Source of the DNA: Bacteriovoracaceae bacterium
GTDB taxonomy: Bacteria > Bdellovibrionota > Bacteriovoracia > Bacteriovoracales > Bacteriovoracaceae
Length of the DNA stretch: 64,000 nucleotides
Direction of reading: 5' to 3'
Assembly (NCBI GenBank): GCA_023701435.1
Contig: JAMPXB010000001.1
Coordinates: 62,001-126,000, forward strand
The position numbers and the translations under genes are program-made. Shown one piece after another: positions 34,989 to 44,183 of the stretch; the first letter of the stretch is position 1; each line of letters begins with the position of its first letter. The notes under the pieces were generated by a model. It was given only the letters and a program-made list of their open reading frames with translations, made no database searches and was not told the origin of the DNA.

Positions 34989-36775
34989 GAATGAAAACAT
35001 TATTAGCTTTGACTCTTTTGATGATGACAACATTCGCCATTGCTAAAGAAAATACAGACGGGCTCATTCGTTCATCGATGTATGAGCTGGAAACGCAATT
35101 GTCCCGGACCATGGAAGATAAAATTGTTCAATTCGTAGGCGTGGAAAATATCTGGGTGGCCGTGCATCTGGATGTTTCTTCAGAGAAAATCAAGCAACAG
35201 TTAAAAAGCAGTAAAAATAGTAAAAAATCATCCGTAAAATATGAGGAACTTCCTGGTCTAAATATTTCAGCGGACGGAAATATTGTTCAGGATGATTCCT
35301 CTGAAGAGAAGTTAATTCTGGATGGCTCAAAATTCTCCATTGATCCAGCTCTCCTCTTGAGTAATGCCAACGGAGTGATGGTCACGGTTTATAATAAAGA
35401 CAAGATTGATAAAAAAGTCGAAAGACTTATCCGTTCTCTCATTGAAGATAAAATGAGCGCTTTAAAAACTACCGTTGGAGTGAGTTTTAATTATCGAAAG
35501 GCGAAAGTTTTGGAAACGGCCGATTTAAAAGACGGGAAAAAGATCCGTTTTGACCCCACGTCATTTGCCAAGAGTGTGCATAGTGCTGTTACTGTGTCTT
35601 TCAAAGAATTCATGAATGACAATGTTATTGCACCATTAAAAATCGGTTTTGGTGCGGTGGTTTTTATCTCCCTGGCGGCCTTCGGAGTGATTGGATTTTT
35701 CCTGTTTAGAGCGCTCTCCGCCATTAATGGCAGCTTAGGTGCTCTTTTAAACGCCACTAAAAATTTTGAAACGGCAACGACGCAAGCGGCTTCACCAACT
35801 CAGGCGAGTGATAATGGACATGATAAAACCACAACTCTGCAGTCTGATGCGGTCGATTTACAGCAGAAAATTCTTGATATCTATACCAACTATAGTGAAG
35901 TGGTTAGCAGCTTCTTCATGAACTCCATGGACAAAAAGGAGTTTAAGGATGTTTGGGCCTTAACTCAGGTTCTGGGTGATAAAATCCTCCTGGAAAATAA
36001 AAACATCTGCAGGAACAATAATTTTCATCTCTATAATAAGTTTTTACAAAATAGCATGCACCTGGTGACTTCTGCTGAAGACTTTAAAAGGATTTACCAG
36101 AAGCTCATGTCTCTGATGCTTTATCCTGAGGTGTTTTTCTTAAACAGTATCAGAAATCAGATCAATTCTTTTTCAATGCCATTCTTGTTAAGTAACTTTC
36201 CAAAATTCAATGAAAACGAAAAGCTTGTGGCCATTGAGGTCCTGGATGATTTGAAACTAGCGACCCTGGTTAACAAGGGGCTTGTTAAAACAGAAAATTT
36301 AAATAAGGCCGAAGCCCATCATTGGGGAATGGAAGAATTAAAGGCGATTGATAAAAAGCTAACTTCCATCGCTGAACGGGGCTCTGACTTAAAAGAAATA
36401 CCGCTTCTGAATGTGATGAGATACTTCACCCAATCTCAGTTTGATAGTTTTATCCAGGAACAGAAGCTTAACTCTGCCTATACTTTTGGAAGTCTCTATG
36501 AGGCGAGAAAAGAGGAATTAGAGCAGTTTTTTAAGGGCCTGTCAGTGGAGGAGCTGTGTGCGCTCATTCCGATGCTGGAAGAGGACATGGTCATGAAAGT
36601 CTATGCACTCTTGCCGGAACTTAAACTGGCCCGAGTTAAGGCGATTCCTAAAAATATCCAGGATAGAAGTTTTTCTTTGATGGCCGAGATCTACAAAATG
36701 ATGTGGTCTGAGGAATTTAAAGAGGTACTTGCTGGACGTGCCGTAAAAGCGAAAGCAGGACCGCGGGCAGCTTAA
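34985..36775 (+). CDS. FliF-like ring domain joined to a large cytoplasmic (possibly FliG-like) domain
   Basis: 596 residues. N-terminal signal or membrane segment (about 1-20). The periplasmic region 30-200 resembles the FliF ring-building motif 3: MYELETQLSRTMEDKIVQFV followed by VENIWVAVHLDVSSEK, a long polar insertion, then NGVMVTVYNKDK and KVERLIRSLIEDKMSALKTT. One transmembrane helix follows (about 219-243), then a low-complexity linker and a helical cytoplasmic domain of about 290 residues. Part of that domain (LSVEELCALIPMLEEDMVMK, then VYALLPELKLARVKAI) is reminiscent of the FliG helical repeats. FliF motifs 1 and 2 and the second TM of full FliF are missing. The FliF similarity is by eye and moderate; the FliG one is weak. 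Confidence 0.6.
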   Translation: MRMKTLLALTLLMMTTFAIAKENTDGLIRSSMYELETQLSRTMEDKIVQFVGVENIWVAVHLDVSSEKIKQQLKSSKNSKKSSVKYEELPGLNISADGNIVQDDSSEEKLILDGSKFSIDPALLLSNANGVMVTVYNKDKIDKKVERLIRSLIEDKMSALKTTVGVSFNYRKAKVLETADLKDGKKIRFDPTSFAKSVHSAVTVSFKEFMNDNVIAPLKIGFGAVVFISLAAFGVIGFFLFRALSAINGSLGALLNATKNFETATTQAASPTQASDNGHDKTTTLQSDAVDLQQKILDIYTNYSEVVSSFFMNSMDKKEFKDVWALTQVLGDKILLENKNICRNNNFHLYNKFLQNSMHLVTSAEDFKRIYQKLMSLMLYPEVFFLNSIRNQINSFSMPFLLSNFPKFNENEKLVAIEVLDDLKLATLVNKGLVKTENLNKAEAHHWGMEELKAIDKKLTSIAERGSDLKEIPLLNVMRYFTQSQFDSFIQEQKLNSAYTFGSLYEARKEELEQFFKGLSVEELCALIPMLEEDMVMKVYALLPELKLARVKAIPKNIQDRSFSLMAEIYKMMWSEEFKEVLAGRAVKAKAGPRAA

Positions 36776-36797
36776 GAAGGGATCTTTCTTAATTTCC
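36772..36797 (+). terminator. Weak bidirectional hairpin at convergent gene ends
   Basis: TTAAGAA and TTCTTAA form a 7-bp AT-rich stem around GGGATCT, overlapping the stop codons of both the Mot operon and menE. The stem is weak and has no long T tract. Confidence 0.3.
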
Positions 36798-37857
36798 CTA
36801 AGTCAGTTCGCGCAAAGCTCGGGAGAATTTGGACCTCATCAATCTTAACTGGATGGATTAAGGTGCCAATCTCCTGAGTATGACTTTCGGCTTCTGGGAG
36901 TGTATAGAGCACGAGCTTCTTACCCTTGCGCTCATCATCTTCCAGTTGAAATTCCATCTTTCCAAAAAGCTTTTTTTCTACCAGATATGAACCCAAAGTG
37001 TTTTTGAGTTGATTCATATTGACCAAATGGCCGGCAATTTTAAATTCGTCACCCAGGCGTCCCAGGTGTTTAAAACTTATGCCCCTAAGTTCTGCGCAGT
37101 CTGAAGTTTTATAGTATCCATATTGGTCACACAGCTCGCTGGCGGTAGTAACTTTAAGGGTATCATTCTCCAAAACAAACTGTAGGGTAAAGAGGGCCTG
37201 ACTCTTCACCAGTAATCGCTGGTTCTCACCAATTTTAATTTGATGAATGGGTAAGAGTTCAATTTCATCTGACTCGGGAGTTTTGGCACTAGCAAGCTGG
37301 GAGCAGACTTCACTCATGCCAAAAGTGCGGATTACGGGCCAACCCAGCTTTAAGGCTTCTTCTTTTAGTTTTGTACTTAAAAGATCCCCGCCCACAATCA
37401 CAAATTTCAGAGCGTCGGGAGCTTTGATGCCCAGCTGGACTAGATCATACAGTTGAGTCGGGACAATGGTCGTAATGGTGGCGTCTTGTATCGTCTTGGA
37501 CCAAACTTGAGGATTCCAAGTACGAGCATCAATGAGCTTGTTGCCTAAAAGATGGGCGCGGGCGAGAACTGAGAGCCCTCCGATGTGGTAGACCGGTAAA
37601 GAGAGCGCCCAGACATCATCTTTAGTCAGCTGAAAATGCTCATTACTAGCGCGGGCATTGGCAAACAGAGCATCGCGCGAGATAGCGTATCCTTTAACCC
37701 CACCGGTAGTGCCGGAAGAGAAAAGAATAAAGTGATGTTTTAAGCTATAGGGTGCCAGACTCGCAAGAATCTTTGGAGCAAGACTCTGGTACTGAGTGTG
37801 ACAAATAATCTGCGGATCTTCTTTGTCAAAATCTATATTGAACATAGGCCCTTCCAT
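36772..37857 (-). CDS. menE: O-succinylbenzoate-CoA ligase MenE, short form
   Basis: 361 residues against about 450 in better known MenE. It adenylates o-succinylbenzoate and transfers it to CoA. The adenylate-forming motifs are present: FSSGTTGGVKG (P-loop), PVYHIGGL, RTFGMSEVCSQ, YYKTSDCAEL, GRLGDEFKIAGHLVN, and the C-terminal catalytic Lys in RTDLGKLRKI. The N-terminal 90 residues of ordinary MenE are lost. Last gene of the men operon; its start overlaps menC by 25 nt (or 13 nt if the internal Met at 37845 is used). Confidence 0.88.
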   Translation of the reverse strand: MEGPMFNIDFDKEDPQIICHTQYQSLAPKILASLAPYSLKHHFILFSSGTTGGVKGYAISRDALFANARASNEHFQLTKDDVWALSLPVYHIGGLSVLARAHLLGNKLIDARTWNPQVWSKTIQDATITTIVPTQLYDLVQLGIKAPDALKFVIVGGDLLSTKLKEEALKLGWPVIRTFGMSEVCSQLASAKTPESDEIELLPIHQIKIGENQRLLVKSQALFTLQFVLENDTLKVTTASELCDQYGYYKTSDCAELRGISFKHLGRLGDEFKIAGHLVNMNQLKNTLGSYLVEKKLFGKMEFQLEDDERKGKKLVLYTLPEAESHTQEIGTLIHPVKIDEVQILPSFARTDLGKLRKIPS

Positions 37858-38678
37858 TTAAGTCCACTGATCTCTTTATACATTTTTTGCACAGTTTTTT
37901 GATTGGCGCTAAAACCCTTTAAGTAGTTTCCATCAAAGAGATTCACTTCCTCCCGGTAAAAACCTTCCGTTTGGATACCATGAATGAGCGCTAAATTTCC
38001 TTCACGCAAGAGTTCGCAGTAAGCATGCCAGCGTCCCAGATTATGCCCCAGATAAGTACTAAAGATGACCGGAAGATCTGTGGTCGGTTTAAATTCCGCA
38101 TTAGGTTTATAAACCACATACTCATAGGGGGAAGCATCAATAAAATCTTTGGCCGTTTTTAGTGGCAGACCACTCCAGTCACTCTCATGAAGAGGATCTT
38201 CGATATATTCAATCAGACCTAAAAGGTCCTGGGGGATTTCCTGGACAAACTTTAAAAACTCGCTACGTGAAAAAAGTCCGTTGGCGTCAAGTCGGGTAGG
38301 GATCTTGTTTTTAAGAGCGTGCATAAAACTGAAGTCGGAGGTGTCTTTGACTTTGTATTTAATCGCAGGCGCCAGTTCTTCTCCCACGTTCCACAGCTTG
38401 TGATTTTTAATGAGCTTCGGCTTGGTCCAATAAAGTTCATGGTCTCTTAAAAGAAAATCAAAGCACTTCTTCTCGTAAGAATTTTCCTGAAATTTAAAGA
38501 TCTGGAGAATCTCATCAACACTTTTATCCCCCAAGGTGACATGGGGGAAGTAGTCACAGAAAGTGACTTTGTTGCCGAGAACCCCTTTTAGAAGCACTCC
38601 TTCCTGAACGTTCAAGGAGCTCAGGCGGTTTGAAACCTTAAGGGGAGTTAGCCTGTAAGGGCTATAGTAGACTTTCAT
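37833..38678 (-). CDS. menC: o-Succinylbenzoate synthase MenC
   Basis: 281 residues, an enolase-superfamily dehydratase. Visible active-site features are the KxK pair in PAIKYKV, the metal Asp in RLDANG, the metal Glu in YIEDPL and the Lys in YVVYKP. It is shorter than the usual 320 residues because the N-terminal capping domain is reduced. The ATG at 38678 (MKVYYSPY) is preferred; it overlaps menA by 17 nt. Confidence 0.85.
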   Translation of the reverse strand: MKVYYSPYRLTPLKVSNRLSSLNVQEGVLLKGVLGNKVTFCDYFPHVTLGDKSVDEILQIFKFQENSYEKKCFDFLLRDHELYWTKPKLIKNHKLWNVGEELAPAIKYKVKDTSDFSFMHALKNKIPTRLDANGLFSRSEFLKFVQEIPQDLLGLIEYIEDPLHESDWSGLPLKTAKDFIDASPYEYVVYKPNAEFKPTTDLPVIFSTYLGHNLGRWHAYCELLREGNLALIHGIQTEGFYREEVNLFDGNYLKGFSANQKTVQKMYKEISGLKWKGLCSI

Positions 38679-39528
38679 AGATGAAAGCAAAGCTCAGTAG
38701 AAGGGAGAAAATAATTAAATGAATGCCGGAAAATTTTAGACCTTCATTAAGCTCTGCACCTTTATTCTTAAAGGTGATCACCGAGAGTTTCATGGCCGGA
38801 ATCAAGGCGAGAAAGACCCAGTAAATCATAGTTAGATCACGAAAGTACTGAAGCAAGAGATAAGGTGTGAAGATGGTGGCAATAATAAAGTACTGATAAG
38901 TACTCTCCGAGAATCTGGTGGCCATGGTTCTTTTTCCTACTTCCTTATCGGTTTCACGGTCACGCAGATTATTGATGCCTATTAATGTGGTGGCCAGTAG
39001 TCCAAATATTGAAGCGAGGATGAAGGAGCCCAGGTTAACTTCCAGGGAGAAGAGATAATAAGAACCAATGACTGAAAAAAGCCCAAAGAAGAGGAAAACA
39101 AAAAGTTCCCCCAGGCCCCGGTAGGCGAGGGAAACCTTGCCCCCGGTATAACCGTAAGTGAGGTACAGTGAAACGATTCCTAAAACAAGAAAGGGCCAGC
39201 CTCCTCGAATAATAAGAGGAATACCACAGAGCGAGGCCAGGGCGACACAAGTGATGGCCCATTTTTTGACTGTTTTAATATCAACTAAACCTGCCGCCGA
39301 AACGCGAGTAGGTCCCACCCGTTTTTTATCCGCCCCTTTTTCATGATCAATGACATCGTTAAAAAAGTTAGTGGCCAGTTGAATGAAGAGTGCTCCGAGC
39401 ACCGTAAGAGCGAGGTAGAAGGAAGCATTGGTCTTAGTCGTTGAAAGAGCGTAAGCATAGGCCACCATCGGAGGAATCACTCCTGCTAGTAAGGTCTTAG
39501 GTCGGGTGGCGAGGAGGAAGTTTTTCAT
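38662..39528 (-). CDS. menA: 1,4-Dihydroxy-2-naphthoate polyprenyltransferase MenA
   Basis: 288 residues, a UbiA-family membrane prenyltransferase with about 8-9 helices. The two Asp-rich motifs are NFFNDVIDHEKGAD near 54-67 and NNLRDRETDKEVGKRT near 185-200. It joins the isoprenoid chain to DHNA. The start overlaps menH by ATGA. Confidence 0.93.
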   Translation of the reverse strand: MKNFLLATRPKTLLAGVIPPMVAYAYALSTTKTNASFYLALTVLGALFIQLATNFFNDVIDHEKGADKKRVGPTRVSAAGLVDIKTVKKWAITCVALASLCGIPLIIRGGWPFLVLGIVSLYLTYGYTGGKVSLAYRGLGELFVFLFFGLFSVIGSYYLFSLEVNLGSFILASIFGLLATTLIGINNLRDRETDKEVGKRTMATRFSESTYQYFIIATIFTPYLLLQYFRDLTMIYWVFLALIPAMKLSVITFKNKGAELNEGLKFSGIHLIIFSLLLSFAFIYESLL

Positions 39529-40154
39529 AAAATACCTTCATGAGATAAAAGCTTTTTCAATTCTTCAGGATGTTGGAACAAGCGGTGACCGCCGGGAATG
39601 CCTCTGACTGCTATCCCGTGAGGCATAATTCGTTCCGTGGCAATTTCCATATATTTTTCATCAAAGAGACCCACAATCCACAGTACTTTGTCTTTATTTT
39701 GGATGAGTTCCGGAAGAAAATTTTCCTGTTTGGATAAGGCAAAGCGGTCAAAGAGTTCAGCGGATCTTTGATAGCGCTCTTCTGGCATCGGCGAAAGAGG
39801 AGCATCATGAAAGAAAATAGGATACTCATTCCAGTAAGCAAGAAACTCTTCCTGGTTTTTGGTTTTTAGTTCATTTAAAACGCTGAGTTCAAATTTTCTA
39901 CGCTGATTTTTCTCCTCGATGCTCTCAAGGCCTGGATTGGTGTTGATGAGAACGAGCTTTTTAAGATTAAATTGATACTCGTGAGCGATCTCCATAGCAA
40001 TCCTCGCTCCCATGGAATAACCAATAAGGATGTCCTCAGGACTAATCTGTGGAAATTCTTTTAGCTCATAAAGATTATGCAAGATAACGTTCTCGCCCTG
40101 GAGAAAGGCAAAGTCCTCGGGAGATCCTAAGAAGCCATGAAAGACATGAATCAT
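39525..40154 (-). CDS. menH: SHCHC synthase MenH, alpha/beta hydrolase
   Basis: 209 residues. HGFLGSPEDF is the oxyanion-loop start, GYSMGARIAM holds the nucleophile Ser, and GGHRLFQHPEEL the catalytic His; an Asp in VGLFDEKY completes the triad. It eliminates pyruvate from SEPHCHC. I chose the ATG at 40154, which overlaps the menD stop as ATGA, over a GTG three codons earlier. Confidence 0.88.
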   Translation of the reverse strand: MIHVFHGFLGSPEDFAFLQGENVILHNLYELKEFPQISPEDILIGYSMGARIAMEIAHEYQFNLKKLVLINTNPGLESIEEKNQRRKFELSVLNELKTKNQEEFLAYWNEYPIFFHDAPLSPMPEERYQRSAELFDRFALSKQENFLPELIQNKDKVLWIVGLFDEKYMEIATERIMPHGIAVRGIPGGHRLFQHPEELKKLLSHEGIL

Positions 40155-41554
40155 GCTTGCCACTCCCGCAGGAAGGCCTCACTTTGCACGCGGGAAGGGT
40201 TAAGTTCCAGCACTTTGACTTTATTAAAGTCGGCAAGATCGCGACTATAGGAGAGTCTCAGTCCTTTGGTGATGTCCTCAAAATCGTTATTATGTTCCAT
40301 GACAATTCGTTTATCGAGTTTGAGCATATCAAAGATGCGGCCGCCCTTATTATTAATGATAATGAGGTTTAAGTTCTCCGGCATGTCCCTCATACTGGAG
40401 AGGTCATAAAAGGTTGTGACATCGCCAAGAATGCAATGAACCTGCTTGTCTGTTCCCATGGCAAGTCCGATGGCCGAAGCGAGCTGGCCATCAATACCAT
40501 TAACACCCCGGTTGCCATGAACCACAAAGTTCTTAGTCTGAGTTAATTCAAAAAAGCGGATCACCAGAGAATTGCCGAGAAAGATAATATCCTCCTCACT
40601 GATGAGTTCATTCAGCTTTTTACTAAAACTTATTTCTGCTTCAGGATATTTATGGATCAGTTCATCCAGAAGCCAGATGGTTTCATCGGCCACAGGATAA
40701 GGCAGAAGCCCTTTCAGAATGTTCCAGAATTCAGGACTTTTTGAAAGCTCTTCTGAGCTAAGGGGAAGGACCTCTCCAAAGGAGAGTCCCGGAAGATTTC
40801 TGGAATCAAAATGAAACACCGGCAGTGGGCCCTTCTCCAAGAGACGCCAGATCTTGGTCAAGGGAGTTTGGCCAACTCGGATGACAGCATCAAAGAATCC
40901 GGCCTGGAAAAGTTCGATCAGTTTCTTTTCAGTTTTAATACTGGAGAGGTCCCGACCCAAGCTTAAAGTTTCGGCATAAAAAGAGAGCTTCGTCTGAGCA
41001 AACTTTTCGATAAACGGTCTCATACTTTTATTTTCGTGAGAGAAAATAAACAGAGGCTTTTTAAATTTAGCGATAAACTGTTTAAAACTTTCCATCTCTT
41101 CATGAAAGGTCAGTTCCATCTTATGAGGTACGGTATCATCCACCAGCACATTGATATGAACGGGAAACTCAAGCCCACTTAAATTAATTTGAGAGAGTTC
41201 GGAGGAATCAATTTCCAGATATGTTCTTCGGCAACTTCTGGTGAGGCTTTCGTGCTCAATGGTCTGGGGGGAACCTGTACCATGAAGTTTTTTTGGACGG
41301 TCTCCGGAGATGAGTACTAGAGGAAGTTCTGAATAATAGGCCTCAAGCATTGCCGGTACACACTCAGCAACAGCTGTCCCCGAAGTGGTGCAAATACCGA
41401 CCGGACGTTGTGTTATTTTGGACAAACCCAGGGCCTTGAAGCTTGCCATCCTTTCATCGTACTCAAATTTTACGTCGTGCTGGTCAAAGACCTTCAGGAG
41501 GTCATGATTACGGGCGCCGGTACAGAAGAATATTTTATTAAGGGCCGTTTTCAT
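40151..41554 (-). CDS. menD: SEPHCHC synthase MenD, short form
   Basis: 467 residues (usually about 550). A ThDP enzyme that adds 2-oxoglutarate to isochorismate. The pyrimidine-binding half has YDERMASFKALGLSK with the catalytic Glu and TTSGTAVAECVPAMLEAYYS, then LISGDRP. The diphosphate-binding half has HGNRGVNGIDGQLASAIG, LGDVTTFYDLSSM and INNKGGRIF. The central domain is shortened. Overlaps menF and menH by 4 nt each. Confidence 0.93.
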   Translation of the reverse strand: MKTALNKIFFCTGARNHDLLKVFDQHDVKFEYDERMASFKALGLSKITQRPVGICTTSGTAVAECVPAMLEAYYSELPLVLISGDRPKKLHGTGSPQTIEHESLTRSCRRTYLEIDSSELSQINLSGLEFPVHINVLVDDTVPHKMELTFHEEMESFKQFIAKFKKPLFIFSHENKSMRPFIEKFAQTKLSFYAETLSLGRDLSSIKTEKKLIELFQAGFFDAVIRVGQTPLTKIWRLLEKGPLPVFHFDSRNLPGLSFGEVLPLSSEELSKSPEFWNILKGLLPYPVADETIWLLDELIHKYPEAEISFSKKLNELISEEDIIFLGNSLVIRFFELTQTKNFVVHGNRGVNGIDGQLASAIGLAMGTDKQVHCILGDVTTFYDLSSMRDMPENLNLIIINNKGGRIFDMLKLDKRIVMEHNNDFEDITKGLRLSYSRDLADFNKVKVLELNPSRVQSEAFLREWQA

Positions 41555-42603
41555 AAGTAGTGCTTTCTGATGGTATTTCTTTTTAAGTGAATTTCATCAA
41601 GTTCTTTTTCAAAAACAGATTCCGGAACAACACCGCCACCGCTTTCAATAAAGAGATGCTTATTCTCCCACTGAACATTTCGAATGGAGACAATAAATGT
41701 TTTGGATTCTCCAGTGATCAGACCAAAGGTTGAACCAAAATATCTCTTAGGATATTTAATGCCGTAGTTTGAGCCTTGTAAAAAATTCAAAGAGGCACTC
41801 TTAGGGTATCCGCCCAACGCCGCTGTCGGTGAAAAAGAATTGGTGAGATCAGTATAGTTTGTAGCAGCAGGCATCTGTGCTGTGATGTTGGTTTTTAAAT
41901 GCACGATCGCTTTATAAGCATGAATGCCGGTTTGTCCGACTTCAGTCCGATCGGTAAAATTCCCGAGCTTTTCGCAAATATCATAGATCACCAGATCATG
42001 CTCATGTCGGTCTTTACTCGAATGGAGGAGTTTTTCTTCTTCACCTAAGCGGGCGGTTCCCGCCAGGGCGAAAGTCTCCAGAGACCCACCTTTTGCATGA
42101 TAGAGTAGTTCCGGAGTGCTGCCGATGACACCATACTGACCATTCCAGAATCCATAAGGAATTCCAGTGCCAAACTCAAAGACCTTTTTTATAAGATGGG
42201 TGATTGTTCGCTCACCTTCAAAACTCTCATAGTCTTCCCGGGAAACCAAAACTACCTTTTGCAGTTCCTGACCAAAAACACTCTGCAGTAACGAGAAGTC
42301 TTTCTGATAAAGATCATCATCATTACTAATAGGCGAGAAGTGGTCGTGTCCAACTTCTGGTATGGAAACTTCACTTCTATGGATTTTTAAGGTTGCTGCC
42401 GGTACATAGGAGAGATAGGTGTTCTGATAAAAGTCTTTGAGATAAAAAACAGGATCGGCCGTTTCAAGAAATTGTTCTACCACCGTGAAGCAGCCTCCCT
42501 TGGCAAAAGTGACGTATTCTCCGTCACTTGAGCTTAGAAAGGCGCCAAGCTTAAAAAAATCACGATCAAGCCATTTTAAAAGAGCTGATGGTGATTCTTT
42601 CAT
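41551..42603 (-). CDS. menF: Isochorismate synthase MenF
   Basis: 350 residues of the chorismate-utilising family. The catalytic core shows ALAGTARLGEEE, HEHDLVIYDICEKL, TNSFSPTAALGGYPK and RNVQWENKHLFIESGGGVV. It turns chorismate into isochorismate and opens the menaquinone pathway. It abuts menB with no gap and overlaps menD as ATGA. Confidence 0.92.
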   Translation of the reverse strand: MKESPSALLKWLDRDFFKLGAFLSSSDGEYVTFAKGGCFTVVEQFLETADPVFYLKDFYQNTYLSYVPAATLKIHRSEVSIPEVGHDHFSPISNDDDLYQKDFSLLQSVFGQELQKVVLVSREDYESFEGERTITHLIKKVFEFGTGIPYGFWNGQYGVIGSTPELLYHAKGGSLETFALAGTARLGEEEKLLHSSKDRHEHDLVIYDICEKLGNFTDRTEVGQTGIHAYKAIVHLKTNITAQMPAATNYTDLTNSFSPTAALGGYPKSASLNFLQGSNYGIKYPKRYFGSTFGLITGESKTFIVSIRNVQWENKHLFIESGGGVVPESVFEKELDEIHLKRNTIRKHYL

Positions 42604-43494
42604 TTAATACATCCAGGGAAATTTCTCAAACTCAGGTTGTCTTTTTTCCAGGAATGAATTTCTTCCTTCTTGAGCTTCTTCTGTGCCATAGGCCAGACGA
42701 GTGGCCTCACCAGCATAAACCTGTTGTCCCACCAGTCCGTCATCAATCAGGTTAAAACCAAACTTAAGCATCTTAATGGCCGTAGGGGATTTGTGACAAA
42801 TGATATTGGCCCATTCCAGACCAACTTTTTCAAGGTCTGCATGAGGAACAACTTTATTGACCATGCCCATCTCGAAAGCTTCCTGAGCAGTATATTTTTG
42901 CTCCAGAAAGAAAACTTCACGGGCACGTTTTTGACCGACCTGGCGGGCGAGATAGGCCGAACCAAAGCCGCCGTCAAAACTTGCTACCTTGGCATCTGAT
43001 TGCATGAAAATAGCATGCTCTTTTGAAGCAATGGTCATATCGCAAACAACATGCAGAGAGTGTCCACCGCCCACGGCCCAACCAGGGACCATAGCGATGA
43101 CTACTTTTGGCATGAAACGAATCATGCGCTGAACTTCCAGAATATGAAGCCTGCCGTGAGCGACTGGCATGCCTGGCTTGGTATCTTTGTATTCATAACC
43201 TGATTTGCCGCGAACGTTTTGATCTCCACCGGAGCAGAAGGCCCAGCCGCCATCTTTGGAAGAGGGGCCATTGCCGGTCAATAAAATGGCGCCAACATCG
43301 TTTTGACGATGAGACCATTCAAGGGCCGTCAGGAGTTCATCAACGGTTTGCGGGCGGAAGGCATTTCGTAAATCAGGACGGTTAAAGGCAATTCGTACCG
43401 CGCCGGTATTTTTGGCCTTGTGAAAAGTGATGTCTTCGAATTTTACATCCGTGACTTCATTCCATTCTTTCGGATCAAAAATAGGAGAGATCAT
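42604..43494 (-). CDS. menB: 1,4-Dihydroxy-2-naphthoyl-CoA synthase MenB
   Basis: 296 residues, crotonase fold. AFCSGGDQNVRG forms part of the oxyanion hole, VPGWAVGGGHSLHVVCD is the second oxyanion segment, and QSDAKVASFDGGFGS, FFLEQKYTAQEAFEMGMVN and the C-terminal FLEKRQPEFEKFPW match MenB specifically. It cyclises o-succinylbenzoyl-CoA. Its start overlaps the menG stop by 1 nt. Confidence 0.95.
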   Translation of the reverse strand: MISPIFDPKEWNEVTDVKFEDITFHKAKNTGAVRIAFNRPDLRNAFRPQTVDELLTALEWSHRQNDVGAILLTGNGPSSKDGGWAFCSGGDQNVRGKSGYEYKDTKPGMPVAHGRLHILEVQRMIRFMPKVVIAMVPGWAVGGGHSLHVVCDMTIASKEHAIFMQSDAKVASFDGGFGSAYLARQVGQKRAREVFFLEQKYTAQEAFEMGMVNKVVPHADLEKVGLEWANIICHKSPTAIKMLKFGFNLIDDGLVGQQVYAGEATRLAYGTEEAQEGRNSFLEKRQPEFEKFPWMY

Positions 43495-44180
43495 TATTTG
43501 GCCTCATTATTGGCATAGTAGATATAAGCGATGCCACCAAAAACCGGAATGAATCCAATGTTCTTGAAGCTCATATTCTTCTTCATGATATCAACAAAAG
43601 TTTGTCCACTTGGGAAGGTCTCAGAAGAAGCAATGAGATACTCATAAGCATCTTTTCTTTTTGAGATCAGACCAAAAAGTGGAACATACAAACGAAGAAG
43701 GGTGAAATAGAGCTTTTTATAGAGCTTATTTTTTGGCTGACCAAACTCCAGAATATAAACAGCATTTGAAACGCGGCCCAATTCCTTTAGTCCCAAATCC
43801 AGGCTCTCCACATTACGGATCCCGAAAGAGATGGTGGCCACATCAAAAGATTTGTCCCCAAAAGGAAGATGCTGAATATCAGCGACCTTGAACTCTACTG
43901 GTAGTGGATTAACCTTAGCGCGCTCAAGGGCAAAATCAATCATGCCTGATGAGAAATCAATCCCCACCACTTGCCCCGGGCAAGACTCTTTTAATTTAAA
44001 AGCAATGTCTCCGGTACCGGTAGCGCAATCCAGGGCCGTTTGAGGTTTAGATTTAAGAGCGATCCGGACAAACTTTCTTTTCCATAAACGATGAGTTCCA
44101 ACAGAGAGTACATCATTTAAGAGATCATACTTGTGAGAGATGTCGTTAAACATCACGCGGACAAAATCGGCTTTTGCCAT
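43494..44180 (-). CDS. ubiE: Demethylmenaquinone methyltransferase MenG/UbiE
   Basis: 228 residues, SAM-dependent. NDISHKYDLLNDVLSVGTHR is the family start; ALDCATGTGDIAF is the SAM motif I; FKVADIQHLPFGDKSFDVAT and SFGIRNV follow. The last step of the pathway. It lies 3 nt after the DAHP synthase gene. Confidence 0.94.
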   Translation of the reverse strand: MAKADFVRVMFNDISHKYDLLNDVLSVGTHRLWKRKFVRIALKSKPQTALDCATGTGDIAFKLKESCPGQVVGIDFSSGMIDFALERAKVNPLPVEFKVADIQHLPFGDKSFDVATISFGIRNVESLDLGLKELGRVSNAVYILEFGQPKNKLYKKLYFTLLRLYVPLFGLISKRKDAYEYLIASSETFPSGQTFVDIMKKNMSFKNIGFIPVFGGIAYIYYANNEAK

Positions 44181-44183
44181 AAA

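Noticed and set aside
33628-36775. Zorya-type defence system (MotAB-like ZorA/ZorB)
   Set aside because: The MotA product has normal length with no long C-terminal tail, and no ZorC/ZorD helicase or nuclease genes follow; a FliF-like gene does.
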